Notes: generated by a model from the letters alone, not told the origin. A stretch of 26,887 bases of DNA from UBA7672 sp964529555 (GCA_964529555.1 CAZGWV010000049.1:1-26887); one strand, 5' to 3'; positions 15,416-24,970 are shown, counted from the stretch's first letter. Numbers and translations are program-made.

Positions 15416-16150
15416 CTAGAACGGCGCGATCTGGTCGTAGATCAGCTTGCCATAGCGGTCGCGCTGGACCTGGCTGATGTCGCCGCGGCCGCCATACGAG
15501 ATGCGCGCTTCGGCGATCTTGGTGTGCGCGATCGTGTTGTCCGCCGCCACGTCTTCCGGCCGGATCACGCCCGAGATCAGCAGTTCGCGAAGCTCGTTGT
15601 TGATCTTCACCTCCTGGCTGCCGCCGATCACCAGATTGCCGTTCGGCAGCCGGTCCGTGATCACCGCCGCGATGGTGAGGTTCACCGTCTCCTGCCGGTT
15701 CACCGACCCCTGGCCGTTCGAGGCCGAGTTGGAATCGAACCCGACGCCCGGATTCAGCGAAGGCGAGCCGGGCAGGGCGTTCTGGATCACGTCTTCAAGA
15801 CCCAGCAGCGCGGAGACGCCATCCTTCGTCGAACTCGTGCGGCTGCGCGCCGTGGAATTGTTCACCTGCGCGGAGTCCTGGATCGAGATGTTCACGGTCA
15901 GGATATCGCCGATCTTGGCGGCGCGCTGGTCGTTGAAGAAGGAGCGCGCGCCCGTGCGCCACAGCGAGTTGGCGGCCTGCGGCTCATATTCGGGCGTGGG
16001 CAACGGCATCGACACGCGCTGCGAGCCCGCGATCGTGGCGGGATTGGTGATCGGCGTCAGTTGCGGCGGAGCGGCGGCGTCCAGCCCCGCGCATCCGCCC
16101 AGTGCGATGGCCGCAAGGCCGGTTCCAACGGTGAATACCCGTCCGATCAT
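15416..16150 (-). CDS. flgH: Flagellar L-ring lipoprotein FlgH
   Basis: FlgH forms the outer-membrane L-ring. The 244-aa product begins with a lipoprotein signal ending in LGGC (lipidated Cys20). It then shows family motifs including NSLWRTGARSFFNDQRAAKI, GDILTVNISIQDSAQVNNST and the C-terminal GVIRPEDVAADNTIAHTKIA with RISYGGRGDISQVQR. I chose ATG 16150 because it gives a proper lipoprotein signal; longer in-frame extension lies over flgA. Its ATG overlaps the flgA stop (ATGA). It is the last gene of flgF-flgG-flgA-flgH. Confidence 0.96.
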   Translation of the reverse strand: MIGRVFTVGTGLAAIALGGCAGLDAAAPPQLTPITNPATIAGSQRVSMPLPTPEYEPQAANSLWRTGARSFFNDQRAAKIGDILTVNISIQDSAQVNNSTARSRTSSTKDGVSALLGLEDVIQNALPGSPSLNPGVGFDSNSASNGQGSVNRQETVNLTIAAVITDRLPNGNLVIGGSQEVKINNELRELLISGVIRPEDVAADNTIAHTKIAEARISYGGRGDISQVQRDRYGKLIYDQIAPF

Positions 16151-16875
16151 CTCGTTTGCCCCATCGCGTTGATGCGCGCCTCGCCATGGCCTGCGGCCAC
16201 GGCTTCGACCGTTCGTTTGGAATATGTGTTCAGCACCCGCACCGGCTCGCCGAGCGCCGCTTCGCTCTGCGCCACGCCATCGACGGCGAGGCGAACCCCG
16301 CCCGTCGCATAGAACAGCTTCACCGGATCGCCCTTGCGGATCACCGCAGGCGTCTTGAGATCGTTCGCCAGCACCGGCGTTCCGGCCTTGAGCTGACGCC
16401 GCGCTTCCATGCCGACGGCGGCGTCCCAGTCCGAGAGTCCCCGCGCACGCGCCGAAGTCGCATCCGCCCAGTCGACGTCGCTTGCGACGATCACCTGTCC
16501 ACGCGCAACGTCGCGCACGAGGATCAGAACCTGTTCCGCGCCTGCGGCCGGCGCGCCGATCTGCGGCGCTTGATTGGCCGGACGCGCAGCCTGCGCCGGA
16601 TTGGCGCTGCCGGTTGCGCGCGTCACCAGGATCGGCTTGTCGAGCGGGATGGCGAGCAGCACGCCCGCCCCCCTGGCCGTTGCAATGACGAAAGCCGGAT
16701 CGAGCGCCAGCGTCTGTCCCGGCGGCGGCGCGGGTCCGAGCAACAGGCCAGCGGCTTCGCCCGTAACCGGCGCCACATCGCCCAGCATGATCCACTCGCC
16801 TGCAATCGCCTTCTGCGCCTGCGCGACAGGCGCGGCGGCGAACAGTGCAAGCGTGATGAGGATGAAGCGGAGCAT
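16147..16875 (-). CDS. flgA: P-ring assembly chaperone FlgA
   Basis: FlgA is the periplasmic chaperone for P-ring (FlgI) assembly. The 242-aa product has a signal peptide (MLRFILITLALFAAAPVAQA) and, in the C-terminal half, a SAF-type domain: VARGQVIVASDVDWAD, ARRQLKAGTPVLANDLK, then VIRKGDPVKLFY. An in-frame TTG at 16884 would overlap the flgG stop, but ATG 16875 gives the cleaner signal peptide and a 5-bp spacing. The spacing to flgG is minimal and flgH overlaps by 4 bp, so one mRNA is expected. Confidence 0.9.
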   Translation of the reverse strand: MLRFILITLALFAAAPVAQAQKAIAGEWIMLGDVAPVTGEAAGLLLGPAPPPGQTLALDPAFVIATARGAGVLLAIPLDKPILVTRATGSANPAQAARPANQAPQIGAPAAGAEQVLILVRDVARGQVIVASDVDWADATSARARGLSDWDAAVGMEARRQLKAGTPVLANDLKTPAVIRKGDPVKLFYATGGVRLAVDGVAQSEAALGEPVRVLNTYSKRTVEAVAAGHGEARINAMGQTR

Positions 16876-16880
16876 CTGTA

Positions 16881-17666
<786 letters not shown>

Positions 17667-17684
17667 GGGTATTCTCCGTTAGGC

Positions 17685-18413
17685 CTAGCTGACTCTGGCA
17701 AGTTTTTCGATCGACGCGCCGCGCAGTTCGTCAGACTGCGACAGCATCTTGGAGACCGACGTGTAGGCGCGGCTGATCTCGATCATGTTGGTCAGTTCCT
17801 GGATCGCGTTCACGTTCGATCCTTCGACAAACCCCGCGACGATGCTCCCCGCGAACGGGCGCGGGGCTTCATCCGTGGGCTTCCACATATTGGAGCCGAT
17901 CTTCTCGAGCGCGCCCGGCGTGTCGAACGTCGATACTCTCAGCGTGCCGACCACGACGCCGTCCTGGCTGATCGAGCCTTCGCGCGAAATGCTGATCGGG
18001 CCGCCATCGGGATCGAGCGTGATCGGCCCGCCATCGCCCAGGACCGGATGGCCGTTGCGCGTCACCACGCGGCCCTGATCGTCGAGGCCAAAGCGCCCGT
18101 CGCGCGTGAAGGCTTCCCCGTTCGGCGTCTCGACCGCGAAGAAGCCTTCGCTCTCGATGGCGAAGTCCAGCGGGTTTCCGGTCCGCTCCAGCGGCCCCGG
18201 CGAGAAGTCGCGCTGTAGCGTCCAGGCGTCGGTAAAGGCGATCTTGCCGGGCAGGTCGGATGCCGACGCGGGCTTCTCGCTCAGTTCGCGCGAAACCACA
18301 TGCTCGACCTTGAAGCCGGCGGTGGTCATGTTCGCGAGGTTGTTCGCGGTCGAGTCCATCCGCTGTCGCAGAACCTGCTGCGCGGACAGGCCGACCATGA
18401 AGGAATTGTCCAT
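17685..18413 (-). CDS. flgF: Flagellar proximal rod protein FlgF
   Basis: FlgF is a proximal rod subunit. The 242-aa product has an N-terminal MDNSFMVGLSAQQVLRQRMD and the ANNLANMTTAGFKVE rod motif, a central region, and a C-terminal EGSNVNAIQELTNMIEISRA motif. I start it at ATG 18413, which matches the family; longer in-frame extension has no rod character. It is first in the flgF-flgG-flgA-flgH group and divergent from fliL. Confidence 0.94.
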   Translation of the reverse strand: MDNSFMVGLSAQQVLRQRMDSTANNLANMTTAGFKVEHVVSRELSEKPASASDLPGKIAFTDAWTLQRDFSPGPLERTGNPLDFAIESEGFFAVETPNGEAFTRDGRFGLDDQGRVVTRNGHPVLGDGGPITLDPDGGPISISREGSISQDGVVVGTLRVSTFDTPGALEKIGSNMWKPTDEAPRPFAGSIVAGFVEGSNVNAIQELTNMIEISRAYTSVSKMLSQSDELRGASIEKLARVS

Positions 18414-18681
18414 GGGCCGCCATTCGTCCCTGCGGCGCGCTTCGGCGGCGGCGGGGCCAGGCTGGGGCTGGGTCCGCGTTTTCTGCTGCGGACGTCTGAT
18501 CCGGCCACAATGGCCTCGGGCGGTTAACGAGATGTTGCGCCGGAGGCCCCTGATTGCAGGGATTACCCGGCAGGAATTGCCCATCGGAACCAATCCTTAA
18601 CCATCGGAGGACGAATTTGCCGGGCGCCCGGAAATCCGGGTCACGATGATTCCCCAGTTCCCGTTCCAGGGCGGTCTGCCG
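18414..18681. other. Divergent control region between flgF and fliL
   Basis: No gene is seen here. It holds GGTTAACGAGATGTTGC (about 18522-18538), in which TTAA and TT lie at the CtrA spacing but the second half is TTGC; a lone CCTTAACC near 18595-18602; and a GGAGGA at 18606-18611 that does not sit in front of a usable start. In Caulobacter the fliLM operon is CtrA-controlled, so the TTAA sites may matter. No sigma-54 pattern was found on the flgF side. Confidence 0.4.
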
Positions 18682-19344
18682 ATGTCGAAGAAGGAAAAGC
18701 CCAAGAAACCCGACGCGCCGGCCCCCGAGGCGGGAGCCGAAGGCGAGGGCGGCGCGGTCAAGAAGAAGATGGCCGGCAAGACGCTGGTGCTTTTCATCAT
18801 CCTGCCGGCGCTCCTGGTGATCGGCGGCGGCGGGGCGGCCGCGATGATGCTGATGGGCGGCGGCGGCGCGGCCGCCAGCGAAGCCCATGCCGAGGCGGGC
18901 GATCATCCCGCGCCCGAAGACGGGCACGGCGAAGCGGCGGCGGATCACGGCGGCGGCGGCGGCGATCACGCCGCAGCTCCCGGCCTGCCGGAAGGGGAGG
19001 CCGAAGTCGGCCGCATGCTTCCGTGCGAGGGCGGCAATCCCTGCTACTACGCCATGCCCAAGATGGTCGTGAACCTTGCCGGCGCCGAGGGGCAGCGCTC
19101 GCCCTACATGGAGATCGAGCTTTCGCTCGAAGCCGTGAACGGCTCGACCTTCAACCGCATCCCCGAACTGATGCCCCGGCTGAAGGATCAGCTGAACGCC
19201 TTCCTGCGCGAACTGCGTGTCGAGGATCTCAACGGTTCGGCGGGAACGTTCACGCTGCGCCGCGAACTGCTCAAACGTTTCAACCTCGTGCTGGACCCGA
19301 AGAAGATCGACGCGGTCCTCATCGAAGGCATGCTTATCCAGTAG
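18682..19344 (+). CDS. fliL: Flagellar motor-associated protein FliL
   Basis: FliL is an inner-membrane protein that rings the stator and supports torque. From the ATG at 18682 the product is 220 aa. It has a Lys/Pro-rich cytoplasmic start (MSKKEKPKK), a transmembrane helix (about residues 32-58), a His- and Gly-rich periplasmic linker and the FliL domain (PKMVVNLAGAEGQRSPYMEI, ending DAVLIEGMLIQ). A CxxxxxC pair (CEGGNPC) just before the domain is unusual to my eye. An upstream in-frame ATG at 18646 has no clear ribosome site. fliM follows after 13 bp. Confidence 0.92.
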   Translation: MSKKEKPKKPDAPAPEAGAEGEGGAVKKKMAGKTLVLFIILPALLVIGGGGAAAMMLMGGGGAAASEAHAEAGDHPAPEDGHGEAAADHGGGGGDHAAAPGLPEGEAEVGRMLPCEGGNPCYYAMPKMVVNLAGAEGQRSPYMEIELSLEAVNGSTFNRIPELMPRLKDQLNAFLRELRVEDLNGSAGTFTLRRELLKRFNLVLDPKKIDAVLIEGMLIQ

Positions 19345-19357
19345 GGAAGTAGGGCGC

Positions 19358-20500
19358 GTGGCGGCAGACACCACAGACGAGGAACTCGCAGCGGGCTGGG
19401 AAGCCAGCGTGTCGTCCGGCCAGGGCGATGGCGATGACGTGTGGAGCGCCGAAACGTCTCCGGGCGGCCCGCAAGCATCCGAGGGACCGCAATCGATCGC
19501 GCAGGCCGCCGTAGGCTCGGAGCGCATCCTCAACCAGGACGAGATCGATTCGCTTCTCGGCTTCTCGCTGGACGAAGAGAACGGCGCCAAGCGCGGCGGC
19601 ATCCGCGCACTCATCAATTCGGCGCTCGTGTCCTACGAACGCCTGCCCATGCTGGAAGTGGTGTTCGACAGGCTCGTGCGCCTGATGACCACCAGCCTGC
19701 GCAACTTCACGTCCGACAACGTCGAAGTGTCGCTGGATGCGATCCAGTCCATGCGCTTCGGCGATTATCTCAACTCGATCCCGCTGCCGGCCATTCTCGC
19801 CGTGTTCAAGGCCAGGCAGCTCGACAATTTCGGCCTGCTGACGGTCGATTCGAACCTCATCTATTCGATCGTCGATGTGCTGCTCGGCGGCCGCCGCGGC
19901 ACCGTGGCCATGCGCGTCGAGGGCCGGCCCTACACGACTATCGAGCGCGTGCTGGTGACGCGCCTTGTCGAGGTCATCCTGCACGACGCGCGCAAGGCGT
20001 TCGATCCGCTCACCGCCGTCGATTTCGAACTCGACCGCATCGAGACCAACCCGCGCTTCGCCGCCATCGCCCAGCCCGCCAACGCCGCCATTCTCGTGAA
20101 GTTGCGCATCGACATGGAAGATCGCGGCGGCCGCTGCGAATTGCTGCTGCCCTACGCCACGCTGGAGCCGATCCGCAAGATGCTGCTGCAGAACTTCATG
20201 GGCGAGAAGTTCGGCCGCGACAACATCTGGGAAGGCCACCTTGCAACCGAGCTGTGGTCCGCCCCCACGGCGCTGCGTGTCGTGCTCGACGAGTTCAAGG
20301 CGCCGCTCGGCAAGATGATGAATCTGCAGGTCGGCGACACGCTGATTATGAACGCCACGCCCGATTCGAAGGCGCAGCTCATGTGCGGCGACATCCACCT
20401 CACGCACGGCCAGGTCGGCCGTATCGGACAGAACGTCGCCATGCGGGTCGAAGCGCCGATCACGCAGGCCGCCAAGAAGCGGGTCATGGAAGCAAGATGA
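19358..20500 (+). CDS. fliM: Flagellar motor switch protein FliM
   Basis: FliM is the C-ring protein that binds phosphorylated CheY and sets rotation direction. Starting at GTG 19358 (AGGG just upstream) it is 380 aa. Family parts are the CheY-binding motif ILNQDEIDSLLG (about residues 57-68), the CheC-like middle domain (ALVSYERLPMLEVVFDRLVR onward) and the SpoA C-terminal domain (KAPLGKMMNLQVGDTLIMNA). The acidic/Ser-rich extension of about 55 residues before the CheY motif is longer than in E. coli, where that motif is at the very N-terminus. The stop overlaps the next ATG (ATGA). Confidence 0.95.
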   Translation: MAADTTDEELAAGWEASVSSGQGDGDDVWSAETSPGGPQASEGPQSIAQAAVGSERILNQDEIDSLLGFSLDEENGAKRGGIRALINSALVSYERLPMLEVVFDRLVRLMTTSLRNFTSDNVEVSLDAIQSMRFGDYLNSIPLPAILAVFKARQLDNFGLLTVDSNLIYSIVDVLLGGRRGTVAMRVEGRPYTTIERVLVTRLVEVILHDARKAFDPLTAVDFELDRIETNPRFAAIAQPANAAILVKLRIDMEDRGGRCELLLPYATLEPIRKMLLQNFMGEKFGRDNIWEGHLATELWSAPTALRVVLDEFKAPLGKMMNLQVGDTLIMNATPDSKAQLMCGDIHLTHGQVGRIGQNVAMRVEAPITQAAKKRVMEAR

Positions 20501-20862
20501 GCAACATTTACGTCCTCGCCTTTGAAGGCTTTCTCGCGGTCCTGCTGATCATCGCGATCCTCTACTGCATCCGCATCGACAGCCGTCTCAAGGCGCTGCG
20601 TACCGGCAACATGCGCATGCTCGAAGCGGCGCGCGAGTTGCAGAACTCCGTCCAGCACGCCGAAAACGCCGTCACGGCGCTACGCCGCTCGGCCGACGCC
20701 GCGGGCCGCGAGTTGCAATCGAAGATCGACGAAGCCCGCGCGATGGCGAACGCCCCGCTGATCCGCGAAGCGCCGCGCGAAGCGATGATCGACAGTCCGC
20801 ATGACCGCGACAATGTCCGCGCGCCCATCGACTTTACCCTGCGCCGCCGCAGCGTCCTCTAG
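20497..20862 (+). CDS. DUF6468-like single-helix flagellar operon protein
   Basis: This 121-aa protein has one membrane helix near the start (about residues 4-26, VLAFEGFLAVLLIIAILYCI). A helical, probably coiled-coil cytoplasmic part follows (RLKALRTGNMRMLEAARELQ) and the tail ends FTLRRRSVL. Proteins of this shape sit directly after fliM in related bacteria. In Caulobacter a bitopic protein involved in flagellar positioning (PflI) is, as I recall, encoded near fliLM, and this could be a counterpart; that is only a suggestion. The 4-bp ATGA overlap with fliM points to coupled translation. Confidence 0.75.
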   Translation: MSNIYVLAFEGFLAVLLIIAILYCIRIDSRLKALRTGNMRMLEAARELQNSVQHAENAVTALRRSADAAGRELQSKIDEARAMANAPLIREAPREAMIDSPHDRDNVRAPIDFTLRRRSVL

Positions 20863-20874
20863 GGAGCCCTCGCC

Positions 20875-21570
20875 ATGACGCCCAAGGTCGGTGTGTTCTC
20901 CGCCGTGATCGCCGTCAGCATCGGCGCGCTCGCGTTCAAGGGCGTCGATATCGCGCAGGCCTTCGCCCAGCAGGCCGGCGAAACCCAATCGGGCCCCTCG
21001 GCGCCCAGCGAACTGACAGCCGCCGCCGAAGAAGCGTCGGACGAGGAAGCCCCGCCCGCAGGCGCCGCTATGACCCCGCCGACGCCGGAACAATGCCTTT
21101 CCGCGCTCGATGCCGCTGCTGAAGAAGCCGGGCTGTCCTCGAACGAGATCATCGTGCTGCGCAGCCTGCAGGCCCGCCGCGAAGCGCTCGACGAGCGCGA
21201 ATCCGGCATCTCCACGCGCGAAGGCGCCGCCGCCGCCGCCGAGAGCCGCCTGCAGGAGCAGATCGTCGAACTCAAGGCCGTCGAAACGCGCGTGCAGGGC
21301 CTTCTGACTCAGATGGAAGCCAAGCGCGACGAGCGCATGGCCTCGCTGGTCAAGACGTATGAGGCGATGAAGCCCAAGGATGCCGCCGTGATCTTCAACG
21401 GCATGGACGATGGCGTTCTGCTCGATCTCGCCAAATCGATGAAGCCCGCAACGCTCGCCGCGATCATGTCCTCCATGACGCCGAAGCGCGCCGAAGGGCT
21501 GACGCGCATGCTGGCCGATCTGGCGAAGCCGCCGCAGGGCGCGGCCTTGTCCGCGACGCCGCCTGCATGA
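20875..21570 (+). CDS. MotE-like protein (MgtE N-domain type)
   Basis: The 231-aa product has an N-terminal hydrophobic segment (about residues 4-22, signal or anchor), an acidic Ala/Pro linker and a coiled coil (about 85-150, RSLQARREALDERESGISTR). The C-terminal domain resembles the MgtE N-terminal/FliG-like fold (KDAAVIFNGMDDGVLLDLAK, then AAIMSSMTPKRAEGLTRMLA). In Sinorhizobium MotE is a periplasmic chaperone for MotC. GGGAG precedes the ATG. Its stop overlaps the start of the 1128-aa gene by 4 bp, so that exported protein is the obvious candidate partner. Confidence 0.8.
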   Translation: MTPKVGVFSAVIAVSIGALAFKGVDIAQAFAQQAGETQSGPSAPSELTAAAEEASDEEAPPAGAAMTPPTPEQCLSALDAAAEEAGLSSNEIIVLRSLQARREALDERESGISTREGAAAAAESRLQEQIVELKAVETRVQGLLTQMEAKRDERMASLVKTYEAMKPKDAAVIFNGMDDGVLLDLAKSMKPATLAAIMSSMTPKRAEGLTRMLADLAKPPQGAALSATPPA

Positions 21571-24500
21571 GCGGTTCGTTCCCCACGGCCAGCTGGGCGT
21601 TCCGCCTCTCCCTCATGGGAGCGGTGACGCTTGGCATTGTCGCGCCGGCCGTGGCGGATCGTCCTGTCCAGCTCACCTTCAAGGAAAACCCGACCTACGC
21701 GCGCATCACGGCGAAGTGGGCCGATGGCGACGAGAACGCGCCGAAGGTCAGCGCGCAGGTTTCAAACCAGGTGCTGATCCTGTCCTTCGATCAGAAGGTC
21801 ACGATCGATCTCGCCAAACTGAAGGAAGGGCTGCCCAACTGGGCTGCCGTCACCTTCATGGACCCGGACGGAATGACCGCACGCATCGGCCTCAAGCAGA
21901 CGCCGCGCCTTGCCGTCTCGACATCGATCGATCTCGTCGCCATCGATCTGATCCCGGAATCGGTTTCGCAGACCCCGCCCAACGTCGTCTCGCCGCTGGT
22001 TCAGAAGCGTGCGGCGGAAGCCGAAACGCGCCGCATCGCCGCCCTCCCGCCGCCGGCGGCGCTTGAGCCTCTGGAAGTGCGCGGCAGTCATTCGGGCGAC
22101 AGCTCGCGCATCGCGTTCTACTGGGACTCGAAAACCGGCTACAAGGTGACGAACCAGGGCGAGGGCGCGCTGACGCTGCAATTCACCAAGCGCGCCAAGC
22201 CGGACCTTGCCTATCTGCGCATCGCGCCGCCGCCGAATCTTGCCGACTTCAAGGGCGAGAATTCCGATCGCGGCTACATCGTCACGGTCACCTCGAAGGA
22301 CAAGCTGCCGATCAAGCACTTCCTCGAAGGCGACGTGCTCGTCATCGATATCTCGAAGCCCGCGCCCCCGGCGGCGGCTCCGGCGCCAGCACCGGCGTCG
22401 GCGCAGACAGCCGCCGCGCCGCCGCCCTCGCCGCAATCGCCCGGCGCGCCGATCCTCCTCACACCGCCCAAGCTTTCGGCCACTGCACCGGCCGTGGCGT
22501 CCCCTCCCGTCGCCAGCTCCGCCCTGGGCGGCCCCGAGCGCGCGACCGTGATGGCGCCCCAGTGGAAGGATCCGGCGCCGCCCAACGGCATCGTCTTCGT
22601 GAAGGCGACGCCCATCACCGGCGGCCTCGATCTCTCGGCGCCGTTCGCAGCCCCCGCGCCCGCCGCCGTGTTCGCGCGCGGGCAGGTGGTCTGGGCGGTG
22701 TTCGCCGCCAATGCCGACCTCAAACTCGATGCGACGCAATTCCCGGCAGGCTATCGCGCGCGCGCGATGCGCCAAAAGGACGCCACCATCCTGCGGGTCG
22801 AAACGCCGAAGGGTCTTTCGGTGTCCGCCGAAATGGACGAGACGGTCTGGACGATCAGGATCGCACCCACCGCCAACCGCCCGCAACGCTTCCTCAAGCC
22901 CGAACGCAAGCCCGGCGACGGCGGCCGCGCGCGCATCGAGACGATGATGATCGGGGCGACCGGCCTCGTCTGGTTCGAGGACCCGGTGATCGGCGACCAG
23001 CTCGCCGTCGCCGTCGCCTATGGCCCGTCTTCGTCCTCGCCAACGCCACGCGACTTCGTGGAAGCCTCGCTCCCCGCCACCGCGCACGGCCTTGCCATCG
23101 CGCCCAAGTCCGACAGCGTGCTGGTGACGCTGGAAGGCGAGCGCGTCGCCGTGTCGATGGCGGCGAGTGCGCAATCGTCAACCGATACGGCGGCAGCCGA
23201 TCTCGGTCTCGGGTCGACGACGGCCAATCCCGCCTTCATCGATTTCGCCGCCTGGGGCGCCTCGCGCGGCGAGCAGTATTTCGCCCAGCTCAAGCGGCTT
23301 CAGAACGCGACCGTCGCCTCCGATCCATCGACGCCGATGGGCGCGACCGCCGCGCTCGAACTCGCGCGTTTCTATATGGGCCACCAGCAGCCGCACGAGA
23401 CGCTCGGCATCCTGCGCATGGCCGTGACGGAGCGGCCCGAGCTTGAGCAGGACCCAACCGTCGTCGGCATGCGGGGCGCTGCGAACTACATGATCGGCCG
23501 CCTCAAGGAAGCCGAGCAGGATCTCTCGCGCGGCATCCTGCGCGGCGACCAGTCCGCAGCCCTCTGGCGCGCCATGGTCGCCGCCGGTCGCAACGAATGG
23601 GAGCGGGCGATGGAGCTGTTCCGCGAATCCGACCGCCAGTCGCAGCTGTATTCGTCCGCACGCGCGGCGGAATTCGCGGTCGTGTGGTCGGAAGCGGCCC
23701 TGAAGGTCAATGATTTCGACGCGGCCCGCAGGCAGGCGAATCTCGCCATCTCCAATGGTGATCGCGACACCAAGGAGCGCGGCCAGCTTGCGCTCGCCAA
23801 TCTCCGCGCTGTCGTGGATGGGCCTGCCGCCGCCTATGGCGAGTTCGAGCGCCTGGCGCAGACCGCGGTCGAGCCCGTCGCCGTGCGCGCCGAGCTGCGT
23901 CGTCTGGAGCTGGGCGTTCCCGCCGGCAAGATGACGGCGGCTGAAGCCGCGCTGGAACTGGAATCGCTGCGTTTCCGCTGGCGCGGCGACGATGTCGAGA
24001 TGGCCACCGTCGGCATTCTCGCGGATCAGTACATGCGTGTCGGGCGTTTCCGCGATGCGCTGCTGCTGGCGCAATCGACCGCGCTGCGCGATGCCGACGC
24101 GCCGGGCGCGCGCGAGCTGCGCATCAAGCTGTCGGACTATTTCCGCCGCCTGTTCCTCGATGGCGAGGCGGATCGCCTCGACCCGATCCAGGCTGTCGCG
24201 CTGTTCTATGAATTCGACGACACGCTGATGCCCATCGGCCCCGATGGCGACCAGATGGTGCGCAAGCTGGCGCAGCGCCTCGTGGCGTTCGACCTGCTGG
24301 AGCCCGCCAGCGCCCTGCTGCAGTATCAGGTCGACAATCGCATTCGCGGCGTTGGCAAGGCTGCTGTCGCGGTCGATCTCGCGACGATCTATCTGTGGGA
24401 CAGGCGGCCCGACAAGGCGCTCGCCGCGATCAATTCCACGCGCCTGCCGCAACTGCCCAAGGAGCTTGCGCTGGAACGCCGCCTGCTCGAAGCCGCCGCC

Positions 24501-24953
24501 TATCGCGACCTCGGCCGCTATGATCACGTCATCGAGCTGGTCGAGCCGCTCGAAGGCGTCGAGGCGAAGTCGCTTCTGGCCGACGCCTACTGGCGCGACC
24601 GCAAATGGCCGCAAGCCGCCGCCGCCATGGTCGCGATGCTGCCGCCGCTGGGCCAGGCCGGGAAGAAGGACGCCGATCTCATCTTCAAGGCCGGCATTGC
24701 CGCGCGCATGGCGAAAGATCCTGCGCTGATTGCACAGGTGAGGGGCTATGCCGGCGTGATGGACGGCAGCGCGAACAAGGCAAGCTTCGATCTCATCGTC
24801 GCGCAGACTGATGTATCAGGCGCCAGCGTCTCCGAAGCCGTCCGCCGCCTCGCCGATGCGCCGCGCGTCGATGCCTTTGCGGCGGCGATGAAACAGCGGT
24901 TCGAGGCTGCGAAGACGATGGCGCAGGCTGGCCCGGCGCCGACAGCGGGATAG
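21567..24953 (+). CDS. Large exported protein: beta modules plus TPR-like repeats (1128 aa)
   Basis: I cannot name the family with certainty. A signal peptide ends at AVA|D (residues 30/31), so the protein is exported. Three beta-rich modules follow, at about 31-131, 168-264 and 335-432. A Pro/Ala-rich linker of about 50 residues lies between the second and third (about 264-316). From about residue 589 to the end the protein is helical with TPR-like pairs, for example AALELARFYMGHQQPHETLG, AANYMIGRLKEAEQDLSRGI and EWERAMELFRESDRQSQLYS. It overlaps the MotE-like gene by 4 bp and ends the fliL-fliM operon. A periplasmic scaffold for the motor is plausible but inferred. A strong hairpin follows. 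Confidence 0.85.
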   Translation: MSGSFPTASWAFRLSLMGAVTLGIVAPAVADRPVQLTFKENPTYARITAKWADGDENAPKVSAQVSNQVLILSFDQKVTIDLAKLKEGLPNWAAVTFMDPDGMTARIGLKQTPRLAVSTSIDLVAIDLIPESVSQTPPNVVSPLVQKRAAEAETRRIAALPPPAALEPLEVRGSHSGDSSRIAFYWDSKTGYKVTNQGEGALTLQFTKRAKPDLAYLRIAPPPNLADFKGENSDRGYIVTVTSKDKLPIKHFLEGDVLVIDISKPAPPAAAPAPAPASAQTAAAPPPSPQSPGAPILLTPPKLSATAPAVASPPVASSALGGPERATVMAPQWKDPAPPNGIVFVKATPITGGLDLSAPFAAPAPAAVFARGQVVWAVFAANADLKLDATQFPAGYRARAMRQKDATILRVETPKGLSVSAEMDETVWTIRIAPTANRPQRFLKPERKPGDGGRARIETMMIGATGLVWFEDPVIGDQLAVAVAYGPSSSSPTPRDFVEASLPATAHGLAIAPKSDSVLVTLEGERVAVSMAASAQSSTDTAAADLGLGSTTANPAFIDFAAWGASRGEQYFAQLKRLQNATVASDPSTPMGATAALELARFYMGHQQPHETLGILRMAVTERPELEQDPTVVGMRGAANYMIGRLKEAEQDLSRGILRGDQSAALWRAMVAAGRNEWERAMELFRESDRQSQLYSSARAAEFAVVWSEAALKVNDFDAARRQANLAISNGDRDTKERGQLALANLRAVVDGPAAAYGEFERLAQTAVEPVAVRAELRRLELGVPAGKMTAAEAALELESLRFRWRGDDVEMATVGILADQYMRVGRFRDALLLAQSTALRDADAPGARELRIKLSDYFRRLFLDGEADRLDPIQAVALFYEFDDTLMPIGPDGDQMVRKLAQRLVAFDLLEPASALLQYQVDNRIRGVGKAAVAVDLATIYLWDRRPDKALAAINSTRLPQLPKELALERRLLEAAAYRDLGRYDHVIELVEPLEGVEAKSLLADAYWRDRKWPQAAAAMVAMLPPLGQAGKKDADLIFKAGIAARMAKDPALIAQVRGYAGVMDGSANKASFDLIVAQTDVSGASVSEAVRRLADAPRVDAFAAAMKQRFEAAKTMAQAGPAPTAG

Positions 24954-24970
24954 AGCCCCATCGTCGAACC

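Noticed and set aside
17869..19617. 582-codon minus-strand open frame across flgF and fliL/fliM
   Set aside because: Overlaps flgF in another frame and fliL in antisense; composition is shadow-like.
21762..24614. Long minus-strand open frames opposite the 1128-aa gene
   Set aside because: The plus-strand frame has a signal peptide and repeats; the antisense frames are Arg/Gly/His-rich.
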